Source: an uncultured Eubacteriales bacterium (GTDB taxonomy: Bacteria > Bacillota > Clostridia > UBA1381). Taken from it: DNA of 5,064 nucleotides. Positions 1-5,064 of this stretch are shown here, piece by piece. The notes under the pieces were generated by a model. It saw nothing but the letters and a program-made list of their open reading frames with translations, did not search any database and had not been told where the DNA came from. Made by a program: the position numbers and the translations under genes. The stretch lies in NCBI GenBank assembly GCA_900556575.1, contig USPO01000143.1, positions 1 to 5,064 on the forward strand. The letters are read 5' to 3'. Within the stretch, counting starts at the first letter, position 1. Every line of letters starts with the position of its first letter.

Positions 1-42
1 GTCTTTTATCTTTCGGTTCACTTCAGGATTTTTCTCGTTCAT
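1..42 (-). CDS. N-terminal fragment (14 residues) of an unidentified protein
   Basis: Read on the minus strand, an ATG at 42-40 opens a frame MNEKNPEVNRKIKD that stays open to the window edge. The start is supported by a strong Shine-Dalgarno sequence (AGGGGGAGG, complement of 51-59) eight bases upstream and by a near-consensus minus-strand promoter at 72-100. The visible residues are charged and hydrophilic with no signal peptide, so the start looks cytoplasmic. Fourteen residues are too few to name a family. It is divergent from the lipoprotein gene at 262. Confidence 0.7.
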   Translation of the reverse strand, partial: MNEKNPEVNRKIKD

Positions 43-71
43 CGGCTTTTCCTCCCCCTAGTTTTTATATT

Positions 72-100
72 ATTATACCATATTCACAGAAAAATATCAA
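72..100 (-). promoter_or_regulatory. sigma-A promoter for the leftward gene
   Basis: On the minus strand a -35 box TTGATA (complement of 95-100) and a perfect -10 box TATAAT (complement of 72-77) are separated by exactly 17 bases. Transcription would begin near position 65, leaving a leader of only about 23 bases that holds the ribosome binding site. The -35 box lies inside one arm of the inverted repeat at 87-131, so a protein bound to that repeat could block the promoter. Confidence 0.85.
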
Positions 101-131
101 GTTTTTCGCTGTTTTTGCTTGATATTTTCTG
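87..131. repeat. long inverted repeat in the divergent promoter region, possible operator
   Basis: The left arm (87-101) and right arm (118-131) are reverse complements (CAGAAAAATATCAAG against CTTGATATTTTCTG) apart from one extra A in the left arm. Sixteen bases separate them. The 11 bp nearest the centre match perfectly (91-101 with 118-128). It sits upstream of two divergent genes, not behind a gene, and is AT-rich without a clean T run, so a terminator role is unlikely. Its overlap with the -35 box of the leftward promoter suggests a regulator binding site, but this is inference. Confidence 0.55.
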
Positions 132-174
132 TTTAAATAATACGTTAATTTATTATGAACTTTAAAATTTACAC

Positions 175-203
175 TTGCATTTTTCACTAATCTGTGTTAG
201 TAT
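175..203 (+). promoter_or_regulatory. promoter of the lipoprotein gene
   Basis: A TTGCAT -35 box (175-180), a 17-base spacer and a TAGTAT -10 box (198-203) preceded by TG at the extended -10 position (195-196) form a plausible sigma-A promoter. Transcription would start near 210, giving a leader of about 50 bases. The leader holds a small hairpin, ACCTAT (225-230) pairing with ATAGGT (235-240), just before the ribosome binding site at 245-252. Confidence 0.65.
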
Positions 204-261
204 ATCCATAAACAAAAGCAAGGTACCTATACCGATAGGTTTAAAGAAAGGATTTATGATT

Positions 262-906
262 ATGAAAAAGAGAATTATAGCATTTATGGCAATATTAGCA
301 ATTGCAGCATCAATGACCGGCTGCGGAAAGAAAACTTCAAAGTCACAGATTGACGACTCCAATTCACCGGCAGCAACACAGGCAGCCTCATCAGAGGACG
401 GCTCGACAGTCGCTCCTACCGAGAAATCTGCTGAACAGATTCAAGATGAGCTTGACAACTTTGCAAAAGACGCCGATAAATCAGCAGATATAAAGAAAAT
501 TGACGGAACAGACCTTAAGAGCGACAACTCAAGTGACGGCAAGGCAGAATTGAGCGGATACGAGGTTGAAATCAAGGATGCTGTCAAAACTAAGGATGCG
601 GACGGTGCCGATGTTCTTGTTGTGGAATATTCATTCAAAAACAACACCTCGGAAACAACAAAATTTGATTCTGTAATAAAAACAACTGTTACTCAGGGTG
701 AACGAATTCTCCCGTATGCAATAACATATTCCGCAGAGGGTTACAACATAGAAACAATCGCACAGGACGTTGAACACGGCAAAAAAATCAATGTTCAGAG
801 AGCATTTAAGCTTGTATCAGACTCGGAGGAAGTAACTGTTTCTGTTCAGCTTACCGATACAATCGGAAGTTCGGACCCTGTTACAAAGACTTTCAAGTTA
901 AACTGA
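262..906 (+). CDS. secreted lipoprotein with a DUF5067-like C-terminal domain
   Basis: The 214-residue product begins with a typical lipoprotein signal: basic MKKR, a hydrophobic stretch to about residue 17, and a lipobox SMTGC whose Cys21 would be lipidated. The protein should therefore be tethered outside the cell membrane. Residues 22 to about 97 are a hydrophilic linker rich in Ser, Asp, Lys and Ala. Residues 98-214 resemble DUF5067 domains of Firmicute lipoproteins: a VVEYSFKNNTSE strand (120-131), then EHGKKINVQRAFKL (171-184) and alternating beta strands to the end. The exact function of this family is not known. The ATG at 262 is chosen because AGAAAGGA (245-252) lies nine bases upstream; the ATG at 256 is only three bases from it, and the in-frame TTG at 175 falls inside the promoter. 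The gene appears monocistronic, between its own promoter and a terminator. Confidence 0.88.
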   Translation: MKKRIIAFMAILAIAASMTGCGKKTSKSQIDDSNSPAATQAASSEDGSTVAPTEKSAEQIQDELDNFAKDADKSADIKKIDGTDLKSDNSSDGKAELSGYEVEIKDAVKTKDADGADVLVVEYSFKNNTSETTKFDSVIKTTVTQGERILPYAITYSAEGYNIETIAQDVEHGKKINVQRAFKLVSDSEEVTVSVQLTDTIGSSDPVTKTFKLN

Positions 907-978
907 TTTCTGCATTAAGCAATTCAATGGGGCTGCACCCTTCGTTTCGTCCGTTCTGCACTATTTTTCTACAACCCC

Positions 979-1033
979 AAGAGGCTGTCACAAAACTCAT
1001 TGAGTTTTGCAACAGCCTCTTTATTTATTACAA
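979..1033 (+). terminator. long-stem terminator after the lipoprotein gene
   Basis: The arm AAGAGGCTGT (979-988) pairs with ACAGCCTCTT (1012-1021). Inside it, after a two-base mismatch, CAAAACTCA (991-999) pairs with TGAGTTTTG (1001-1009). The result is a stem of about 19 pairs with a tiny loop, followed by a T-rich tail. It lies 72 bases after the lipoprotein stop codon and just before the next promoter. The stem is longer than a normal intrinsic terminator, so it may also be a dispersed palindromic repeat that works as a terminator. Confidence 0.7.
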
Positions 1034-1043
1034 TTTTTTTGCA

Positions 1044-1072
1044 TTGACACGAAAGAAAAAATATGATAGAAT
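1044..1072 (+). promoter_or_regulatory. strong sigma-A promoter for the peptide and beta-helix operon
   Basis: A perfect TTGACA (1044-1049) is followed after exactly 17 bases by TAGAAT (1067-1072), with TG at the extended -10 position (1064-1065). Transcription should start near 1079. The leader of about 94 bases contains a weak stem (TTTGT 1081-1085 with ACAAA 1095-1099) and a cluster of overlapping short palindromes at 1099-1119. No known riboswitch could be recognised in it. Confidence 0.85.
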
Positions 1073-1172
1073 AGGTATAGTTTGTCTTATTGTAACAAAT
1101 GCATCTGCAGCATATGCAGGTAAATCAACAAAATATACATAATTGTCGAAATATATAGAAAGGAAGCTTTTA

Positions 1173-1343
1173 ATGAAAAGGCATTTTACAGAACCATGTA
1201 TTGATATATTGATATTTGACGAAGAGGAGCTTGTAATGGCAAGCGGCGAAACACCGGACAATTTAATAAAAAAAGGTAAAAACACCGGAAATATAAACTT
1301 TAATGACATAATATCCACAAAAACAGTAAATACAATAGATTAA
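1173..1343 (+). CDS. 56-residue conserved-type hypothetical peptide upstream of the beta-helix protein
   Basis: The ATG at 1173 follows AGAAAGGA (1157-1164) by eight bases; a TTG further upstream at 1143 is in frame but has no ribosome binding site. The peptide has no signal sequence or membrane segment, so it should remain in the cytoplasm unless exported by a dedicated system. Its first half has a basic start, F5-T-E-P8, an alternating hydrophobic stretch IDILIF (10-15), the acidic cluster DEEE (16-19) and MASG (22-25). The second half is polar, rich in Asn, Lys and Thr. This layout resembles a class of short Firmicute peptides (aromatic-x-x-P, hydrophobic and acidic, Ser-Gly) that I know only as hypotheticals, some of which look like precursor or leader peptides. 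No modifying enzyme or transporter is visible here. The gene shares a promoter with the 902-residue secreted protein, 23 bases downstream, and both have the same 12-base ATATAGAAAGGA leader sequence. Function unknown. Confidence 0.72.
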   Translation: MKRHFTEPCIDILIFDEEELVMASGETPDNLIKKGKNTGNINFNDIISTKTVNTID

Positions 1344-1366
1344 TATAGAAAGGAGTCCACAATAAC

Positions 1367-4075
1367 ATGATAAAGAAAATTATAGGCTGTATGCTGTTGG
1401 CGGCTGCGGCAGGCATGGCATCATCAGCTGTATACGCTGAAAATACCTATACCTGTTATATAGACACAAATAAAAACGGTTTATATGACAGCGTAGAAAA
1501 GCGCTACACCTCGCTTTATGATGCTGTTAATGCTGCACCGTCCGGCTCGGTTATACGAATGGTCGCTGACGAAACTGCAACACAAACTATTTATATAAAT
1601 AAAGCAATCACAATTAACGGATGCGGATATTCGTATACATCAGATTCAAACGGAAAACAAGCATTTGCCGACTCAAGTTCTGATGCCGCTCTCACACTTA
1701 AGAATATTAATATCAAAGATTTCTTATGGAACACGATCAATTTTGAGAACGGCGGTACACTTACAATAAGTAATTCGACAATAGATAACAGCCGGGGTAC
1801 TGCTGTATATTGTAAAACAGGTGCCTTAGCCTTAAGTGATGTGACCATTTCCAATTGCCAGCAATCCGGAGATAGTTATTCCGCTGTTTTTATATCGGAT
1901 ACAAACACAGCTTCAATAGATAACTGTAAAATAACCGGAAGTAAATACAAAGGAATTGTCAATGAGGGTGACAGTCATTTAGAAATCACAAACAGTTCCA
2001 TCTCAAATAATGGCAGCACCGGATTTGACAATAACGGAACCGATATTGTCAAAGTAGAAAACACAGTCTTTACCTTAAACGCAAAAGGCGGTGTAAGAAA
2101 TAACAATGAAGGAAAAATGTATTTAACCGACTGCAGCATTGACAGAAACAGAATTCGTACATCAGATTCCAATGAATTTGGCGGCGGCGGTTTTCTTAAC
2201 GGAACATACGGACTAATGATTCTTGACCGCTGCTCAATTACGGATAACCTTATAAGCGACTACTACAAAGGCGGCGGCGGCGGTGAAAACAATGGTACAC
2301 TTTATATGAATAACTGTACCGTTGCCAACAACCAAACTCACGAGCTTGGCGGCGGACTTAACAACTCCGGAACAGCATATATACTTAACTCCACATTTAC
2401 AGGAAACAGCTCGCTATGCACCGATTCCAACAGAAGTGCAGAGGCTAATAACGGCGGTGCAATCGGTGTATTCAGTGATGGAAAGGTTTATGCAGTTAAT
2501 ACCTTGTTTTCGGTAAACTATTGCTTAGATTCATCAGCTACACCTACTACATCTGATATAGGTGTATATTCCGGAAACACCGATACTAAAGGCACTAACT
2601 CTAATGTACATGTATACAATTGTATTTACAATACAATTGCCACACACAGTAATGATACATCATCAGCTGAACTATCAGACAATAAAGATTTAAGTAATTT
2701 ACCCGAATCCGGCAGAAATATATTTAATACCTTTGCAACAGGATATATACTTAATATTGACGGTTCATTTGATTATAAAAAGAGTTTTAAACGTCCGGCA
2801 CTTACGCTTACCGAAAATAACAATACCTATGCGGCATTGCTTAAAACGGATTCCGAAGCTTTAACAGGAGGATGTACAACATATTTTTATGTCGGTGATT
2901 TGGATAATAATAAAATCATCGCCGGATACCTTAAATACGGTCAATTTTCTTCTTTAAACGGTATGGTATTATACAACAATGAGATTGTATCTGAAGAATC
3001 TGCAGCTGTCTCAATACAAGAAAAACTTGAAACAACATACGAAACAATCGAAGAATCGGAAGAAAATACCGAAACCGATACAACAGAGGACGTACAGGAG
3101 AAGCCTGCTGATGAATCATATGAAGATACCGCAGAAAGTGATATAACTGATATTACAGCTGCCGAAGCTTACATAACCCTATATGACACTACAGCTTACG
3201 ATATTTACAAAGTTGGAATATATCAAAACGAAGTAACAAGAGCTGTAGGAGTTGTGGGTGCAATAGGTCCTGAGGAGATAGCTAAAACATACTATACAAT
3301 CACCGTAAAAGATCTTGAAAACGGTTCGGTTAATGGTGCATCAATTTACGGCGATACTCACAAAAGTGGTAGCTTTATAACCATAGAGGCCATTCCAAAT
3401 GAATGTTATAATTTTAAACAGTGGAAAATAGTAAAATATACCACTAATGATAATGGAATCAGAAAAGAAGATTCCCCAACATATATTAATTCATCTGAAT
3501 ACACAATAAATCTCGATGCAAACTATGATGTAACTCCTGTATTTGAGGCGGGATACAACGTAACCTTCTCGTCAGATCCTGATTCCGGATACTATACTAC
3601 AACCGGAAAATCCGAAGACGATAATAATAAAAAAACAGGTATTATAGCCTTTAACATTACCGCCTCAGTTGAAACAGTAGCACAAAACACCACAATAACC
3701 GAATTTGGTATGAATTTATCAACCGACAGCGATACCGTAGGCGAAACTGCCAAAAGCAAAATCAGCTGTACATTGGGTCAAAATTCAGAATTTGTTTTTA
3801 ATGCAACAGTTGATAATATACCGTTTAATTATTTTGGTAGACCAATATATTGCAGACCATATATTGTAATAGCAACCACAGCATCTGATTCTTCAGGCAG
3901 CAGCGAATCAGATAATGATGATTCAAGCGATACAACTGATACAACAAGCAAAGACGGTACATACACCGCCTCAAACAGTTTTTATTACACCGTAAAAAAT
4001 AAATGGCTCGGCGGTGACGATGAACATAATAAAGATATAAGCAATACATCAAGTGATACATCTTCTGATAAATAA
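1367..4075 (+). CDS. large secreted beta-helix surface protein with InlB B-repeat-like and RPY-type domains
   Basis: The 902-residue protein starts with a Sec signal peptide (MIKK, hydrophobic core, cleavage probably after AVYA at residue 24). An EF-hand-like loop follows (D33, N35, N37, G38, D41, E44). Residues about 65-425 form a right-handed parallel beta-helix: a [N/D/R]-[S/T/C]-x-[I/V/F]-x-x-N rung motif recurs about eleven times (from 136, 158, 186, 209, 232, 255, 288, 316, 341, 378 and 418), often 22-28 residues apart. Glycine turns GGGG, GGGL and GGAI (272-366) and FxxN motifs recall polymorphic outer-membrane proteins and other Beta_helix adhesins. Residues 550-600 are a Glu/Asp/Thr linker. 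Residues 642-727 match the InlB B-repeat-like pattern (YYTITV, GSVNG, ITIEAIPNE, FKQWK, VTPVFE). Residues 731-880 form a C-terminal domain with CRPY (829-832), interrupted by a Ser/Asp-rich loop (839-863). No LPXTG motif, dockerin, transmembrane tail or catalytic site is evident. A role in adhesion or glycan binding is inferred; a polysaccharide-acting enzyme cannot be excluded. Start: AAAGGAG (1349-1355) lies 11 bases before the ATG. Confidence 0.88.
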   Translation: MIKKIIGCMLLAAAAGMASSAVYAENTYTCYIDTNKNGLYDSVEKRYTSLYDAVNAAPSGSVIRMVADETATQTIYINKAITINGCGYSYTSDSNGKQAFADSSSDAALTLKNINIKDFLWNTINFENGGTLTISNSTIDNSRGTAVYCKTGALALSDVTISNCQQSGDSYSAVFISDTNTASIDNCKITGSKYKGIVNEGDSHLEITNSSISNNGSTGFDNNGTDIVKVENTVFTLNAKGGVRNNNEGKMYLTDCSIDRNRIRTSDSNEFGGGGFLNGTYGLMILDRCSITDNLISDYYKGGGGGENNGTLYMNNCTVANNQTHELGGGLNNSGTAYILNSTFTGNSSLCTDSNRSAEANNGGAIGVFSDGKVYAVNTLFSVNYCLDSSATPTTSDIGVYSGNTDTKGTNSNVHVYNCIYNTIATHSNDTSSAELSDNKDLSNLPESGRNIFNTFATGYILNIDGSFDYKKSFKRPALTLTENNNTYAALLKTDSEALTGGCTTYFYVGDLDNNKIIAGYLKYGQFSSLNGMVLYNNEIVSEESAAVSIQEKLETTYETIEESEENTETDTTEDVQEKPADESYEDTAESDITDITAAEAYITLYDTTAYDIYKVGIYQNEVTRAVGVVGAIGPEEIAKTYYTITVKDLENGSVNGASIYGDTHKSGSFITIEAIPNECYNFKQWKIVKYTTNDNGIRKEDSPTYINSSEYTINLDANYDVTPVFEAGYNVTFSSDPDSGYYTTTGKSEDDNNKKTGIIAFNITASVETVAQNTTITEFGMNLSTDSDTVGETAKSKISCTLGQNSEFVFNATVDNIPFNYFGRPIYCRPYIVIATTASDSSGSSESDNDDSSDTTDTTSKDGTYTASNSFYYTVKNKWLGGDDEHNKDISNTSSDTSSDK

Positions 4076-4126
4076 AAAAACAGGTGCGGCAAGACCTCTA
4101 ATTAGTCTTGCCGCACCTGCTTTTTT
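4074..4126. terminator. bidirectional intrinsic terminator between convergent genes
   Basis: A perfect 15-bp stem (4081-4095 with 4105-4119, CAGGTGCGGCAAGAC) encloses a nine-base loop. It is preceded by seven A residues (4074-4080) and followed by six T residues (4121-4126), so it has the form of an intrinsic terminator on both strands. It lies directly between the stop codon at 4073-4075 on the plus strand and the stop codon at 4130-4132 on the minus strand, and serves both genes. Confidence 0.92.
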
Positions 4127-4129
4127 CAC

Positions 4130-5064
4130 TTATTCATCTTCCGGTTTTTCCGCCGCTTTATCCTCTTCAATGCTATTTTCTTCCGCATTATCAGGCTCAT
4201 CATCTAAATCTTCATACAAATCTTCATCTAAATCTTCGCTTAAGCTATCTGTTTCGGGTTCGTCTTCGGAAACCTTTTCTTCCTCAGGAATATCTCCCTC
4301 CGCTAAGTCCTCTGCGGATTTATTAAGCTTTGCCTGCTTTCTTTCGGTATGCCTTGTCTTTAAATATCTTATAACGCTTATATTTCTCTTTCTTGCCGCT
4401 ATTACAGCCAATACAAGGAACACAATAATTGCCAACGCAATCAATATTAGTGTTATAGGCAGTGCTTTCGGCTGCTTTGACAATATGACAAAGCTTTGCG
4501 GTGTTTCCATTCTGCCCACTATATAGCTTCCGTCCCTGTCACATTCTATAACCTGTGCCTGACCTTCAACTACTATTCCCAATGCACACGCTTTGTCGTC
4601 CCTTGCAAGAACATGAACCTTAAAGCCGCCTTCTCCGTCCTTCTTTGGAGTTATCTTAAAGCTGTACGCCTTTCCCTTGCTGTATCCGGGGAATGAGGCT
4701 GTTATTTCGGCATCATGTACTTCAACAGTCGTTGAATCGCTGAAATTGCCCTCTACAAGCAATATAGGCGGTGTTTCGTCCGATGCAATTGTCATTGTCG
4801 CATCGGTATATTCCGCTTTAAATTCCGTATGACGTCTTATCGGCTCGGAAGTATCCCTGTTCCAATGCGGATAACGTCCGTCCGCTCCCTTTAAAACAGG
4901 TATTTCATCTTCGGAAAGTGTTTCGCCGTAATTCTTTCTGAGTGACTTTATCTCGTTTCCGTCTACAATAAATCCTACTCTGAATACTGTCTCGGCATAT
5001 TTTGCCGAAAGTGCCTTTATATCAAGCCCTATAACCTGTGCATCATTATCTGCAAGCGATTTAA
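4130..5064 (-). CDS. C-terminal part of a single-pass membrane protein with an InlB-like extracellular domain and acidic cytoplasmic tail
   Basis: The frame is open from the right edge to the stop codon at 4130-4132, giving 310 visible residues; the start lies outside the window. An ATG at 4795 is internal: it has no ribosome binding site and the reading continues sensibly upstream. In visible-fragment numbering, residues 27-85 follow an InlB B-repeat or Flg_new-like layout (FRVGFIVDGNEI, a central YGETLSEDEIP, HW, FKAEYTD). Residues 90-199 are a beta-rich extracellular segment (ILLVEGNF, YSFKITP, FKVHVLARDD, GSYIVGRM). A transmembrane helix (about 200-223, ALPITLILIALAIIVFLVLA) is followed by a strongly basic stop-transfer segment (RKRNISVIRYLKTRHTERK), so the N-terminal part is outside. 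The last 60 residues are a Glu/Asp-rich tail with an EDLD-EDLY-EDLD repeat. No catalytic motif or LPXTG is visible. It probably displays or senses something at the surface; function unknown. It converges on the beta-helix operon with a shared terminator. Confidence 0.85.
   Translation of the reverse strand, partial: KSLADNDAQVIGLDIKALSAKYAETVFRVGFIVDGNEIKSLRKNYGETLSEDEIPVLKGADGRYPHWNRDTSEPIRRHTEFKAEYTDATMTIASDETPPILLVEGNFSDSTTVEVHDAEITASFPGYSKGKAYSFKITPKKDGEGGFKVHVLARDDKACALGIVVEGQAQVIECDRDGSYIVGRMETPQSFVILSKQPKALPITLILIALAIIVFLVLAVIAARKRNISVIRYLKTRHTERKQAKLNKSAEDLAEGDIPEEEKVSEDEPETDSLSEDLDEDLYEDLDDEPDNAEENSIEEDKAAEKPEDE
4201..4236. repeat. three-copy 12-bp tandem repeat in the acidic tail
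   Basis: CATCTAAATCTT (4201-4212), CATACAAATCTT (4213-4224) and CATCTAAATCTT (4225-4236) are consecutive 12-base units; the outer two are identical and the middle one differs at two positions. Because the unit is a multiple of three, a change in copy number would only lengthen or shorten the acidic EDLD/EDLY repeat of the minus-strand membrane protein. Confidence 0.85.

Noticed and set aside
175..261. Upstream extension of the lipoprotein frame to a TTG at 175
   Set aside because: The TTG is the -35 box of the promoter, has no ribosome binding site, and the extension would bury the lipoprotein signal peptide.
927..1142. 71-residue plus-strand open frame
   Set aside because: It has no ribosome binding site, runs through the terminator palindrome and the TTGACA/TAGAAT promoter, and its composition is not protein-like.
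1099..1158. 19-codon leader frame starting ATGCATCTGCAG
   Set aside because: No Shine-Dalgarno sequence precedes it and no attenuator structure follows; its codons look like a by-product of the palindrome cluster.
1028..1318. 96-residue minus-strand frame opposite the small peptide
   Set aside because: It runs antisense through the promoter and the better supported peptide gene, with no ribosome binding site evident.
2270..2284. (GGC)4-GGT tract as a contingency repeat
   Set aside because: It encodes a glycine turn of the beta-helix in frame; length changes would only add or remove glycines, and the tract is short.
3629..3635. Run of seven A as a programmed frameshift or phase-variation site
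   Set aside because: The run falls in AAT AAA AAA ACA within an intact frame, is not in the register of a classical slippery heptamer, and no downstream structure or alternative long frame is seen.
4053..4526. 157-residue Ser-rich plus-strand frame
   Set aside because: It overlaps the end of the beta-helix gene, crosses the bidirectional terminator and is the antisense of the acidic tail and membrane helix.
4130..4795. Treating the ATG at 4795 as the start of the minus-strand membrane protein
   Set aside because: There is no ribosome binding site before it, no signal peptide after it, and the same frame continues with InlB-like sequence to the window edge.
1..5064. CRISPR array, tRNA, rRNA, insertion sequence or prophage
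   Set aside because: No spaced direct repeats, cloverleaf, transposase or integrase sequence was seen on either strand.

Overview
The window looks like a chromosomal stretch from a low-GC gut Firmicute, most likely a clostridium of the Oscillospiraceae/Ruminococcaceae type. The grounds are AT-rich DNA, strong AGAAAGGA-type ribosome binding sites, near-consensus sigma-A promoters, a DUF5067-like lipoprotein, and large secreted proteins with InlB B-repeat-like domains. The genus is inference. No rRNA, tRNA, CRISPR array, transposase or phage gene is visible.

Layout. Positions 1-42 hold the first 14 codons of a minus-strand gene that runs off the left edge and has its own strong promoter. A 219-base divergent region with a long inverted repeat separates it from a plus-strand lipoprotein gene (262-906), which ends at a long palindromic terminator. 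A new promoter (TTGACA, 17 bases, TAGAAT) then starts a transcription unit of two genes: a 56-residue cytoplasmic peptide (1173-1343) and, 23 bases later, a 902-residue secreted protein (1367-4075). That protein carries an EF-hand-like loop, a right-handed parallel beta-helix, an InlB B-repeat-like domain and an RPY-type C-terminal domain. A perfect 15-bp hairpin flanked by A and T runs ends this unit and also the convergent gene on the minus strand. That gene (4130 to beyond 5064) is the C-terminal part of a single-pass membrane protein with an InlB-like extracellular domain, one transmembrane helix and a very acidic cytoplasmic tail.

Taken together, all three sizeable proteins act at or outside the cell envelope: a lipoprotein, a secreted beta-helix protein and a membrane-anchored extracellular protein. 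The least explained part is the small peptide in front of the beta-helix gene. It has the look of a widespread but uncharacterised class of short Firmicute proteins (basic start, aromatic-x-x-P, alternating hydrophobic and acidic residues, then a Ser-Gly). The beta-helix itself shows FxxN and GG-hydrophobic motifs like those of chlamydial polymorphic membrane proteins, and a repeated cysteine at one rung position.
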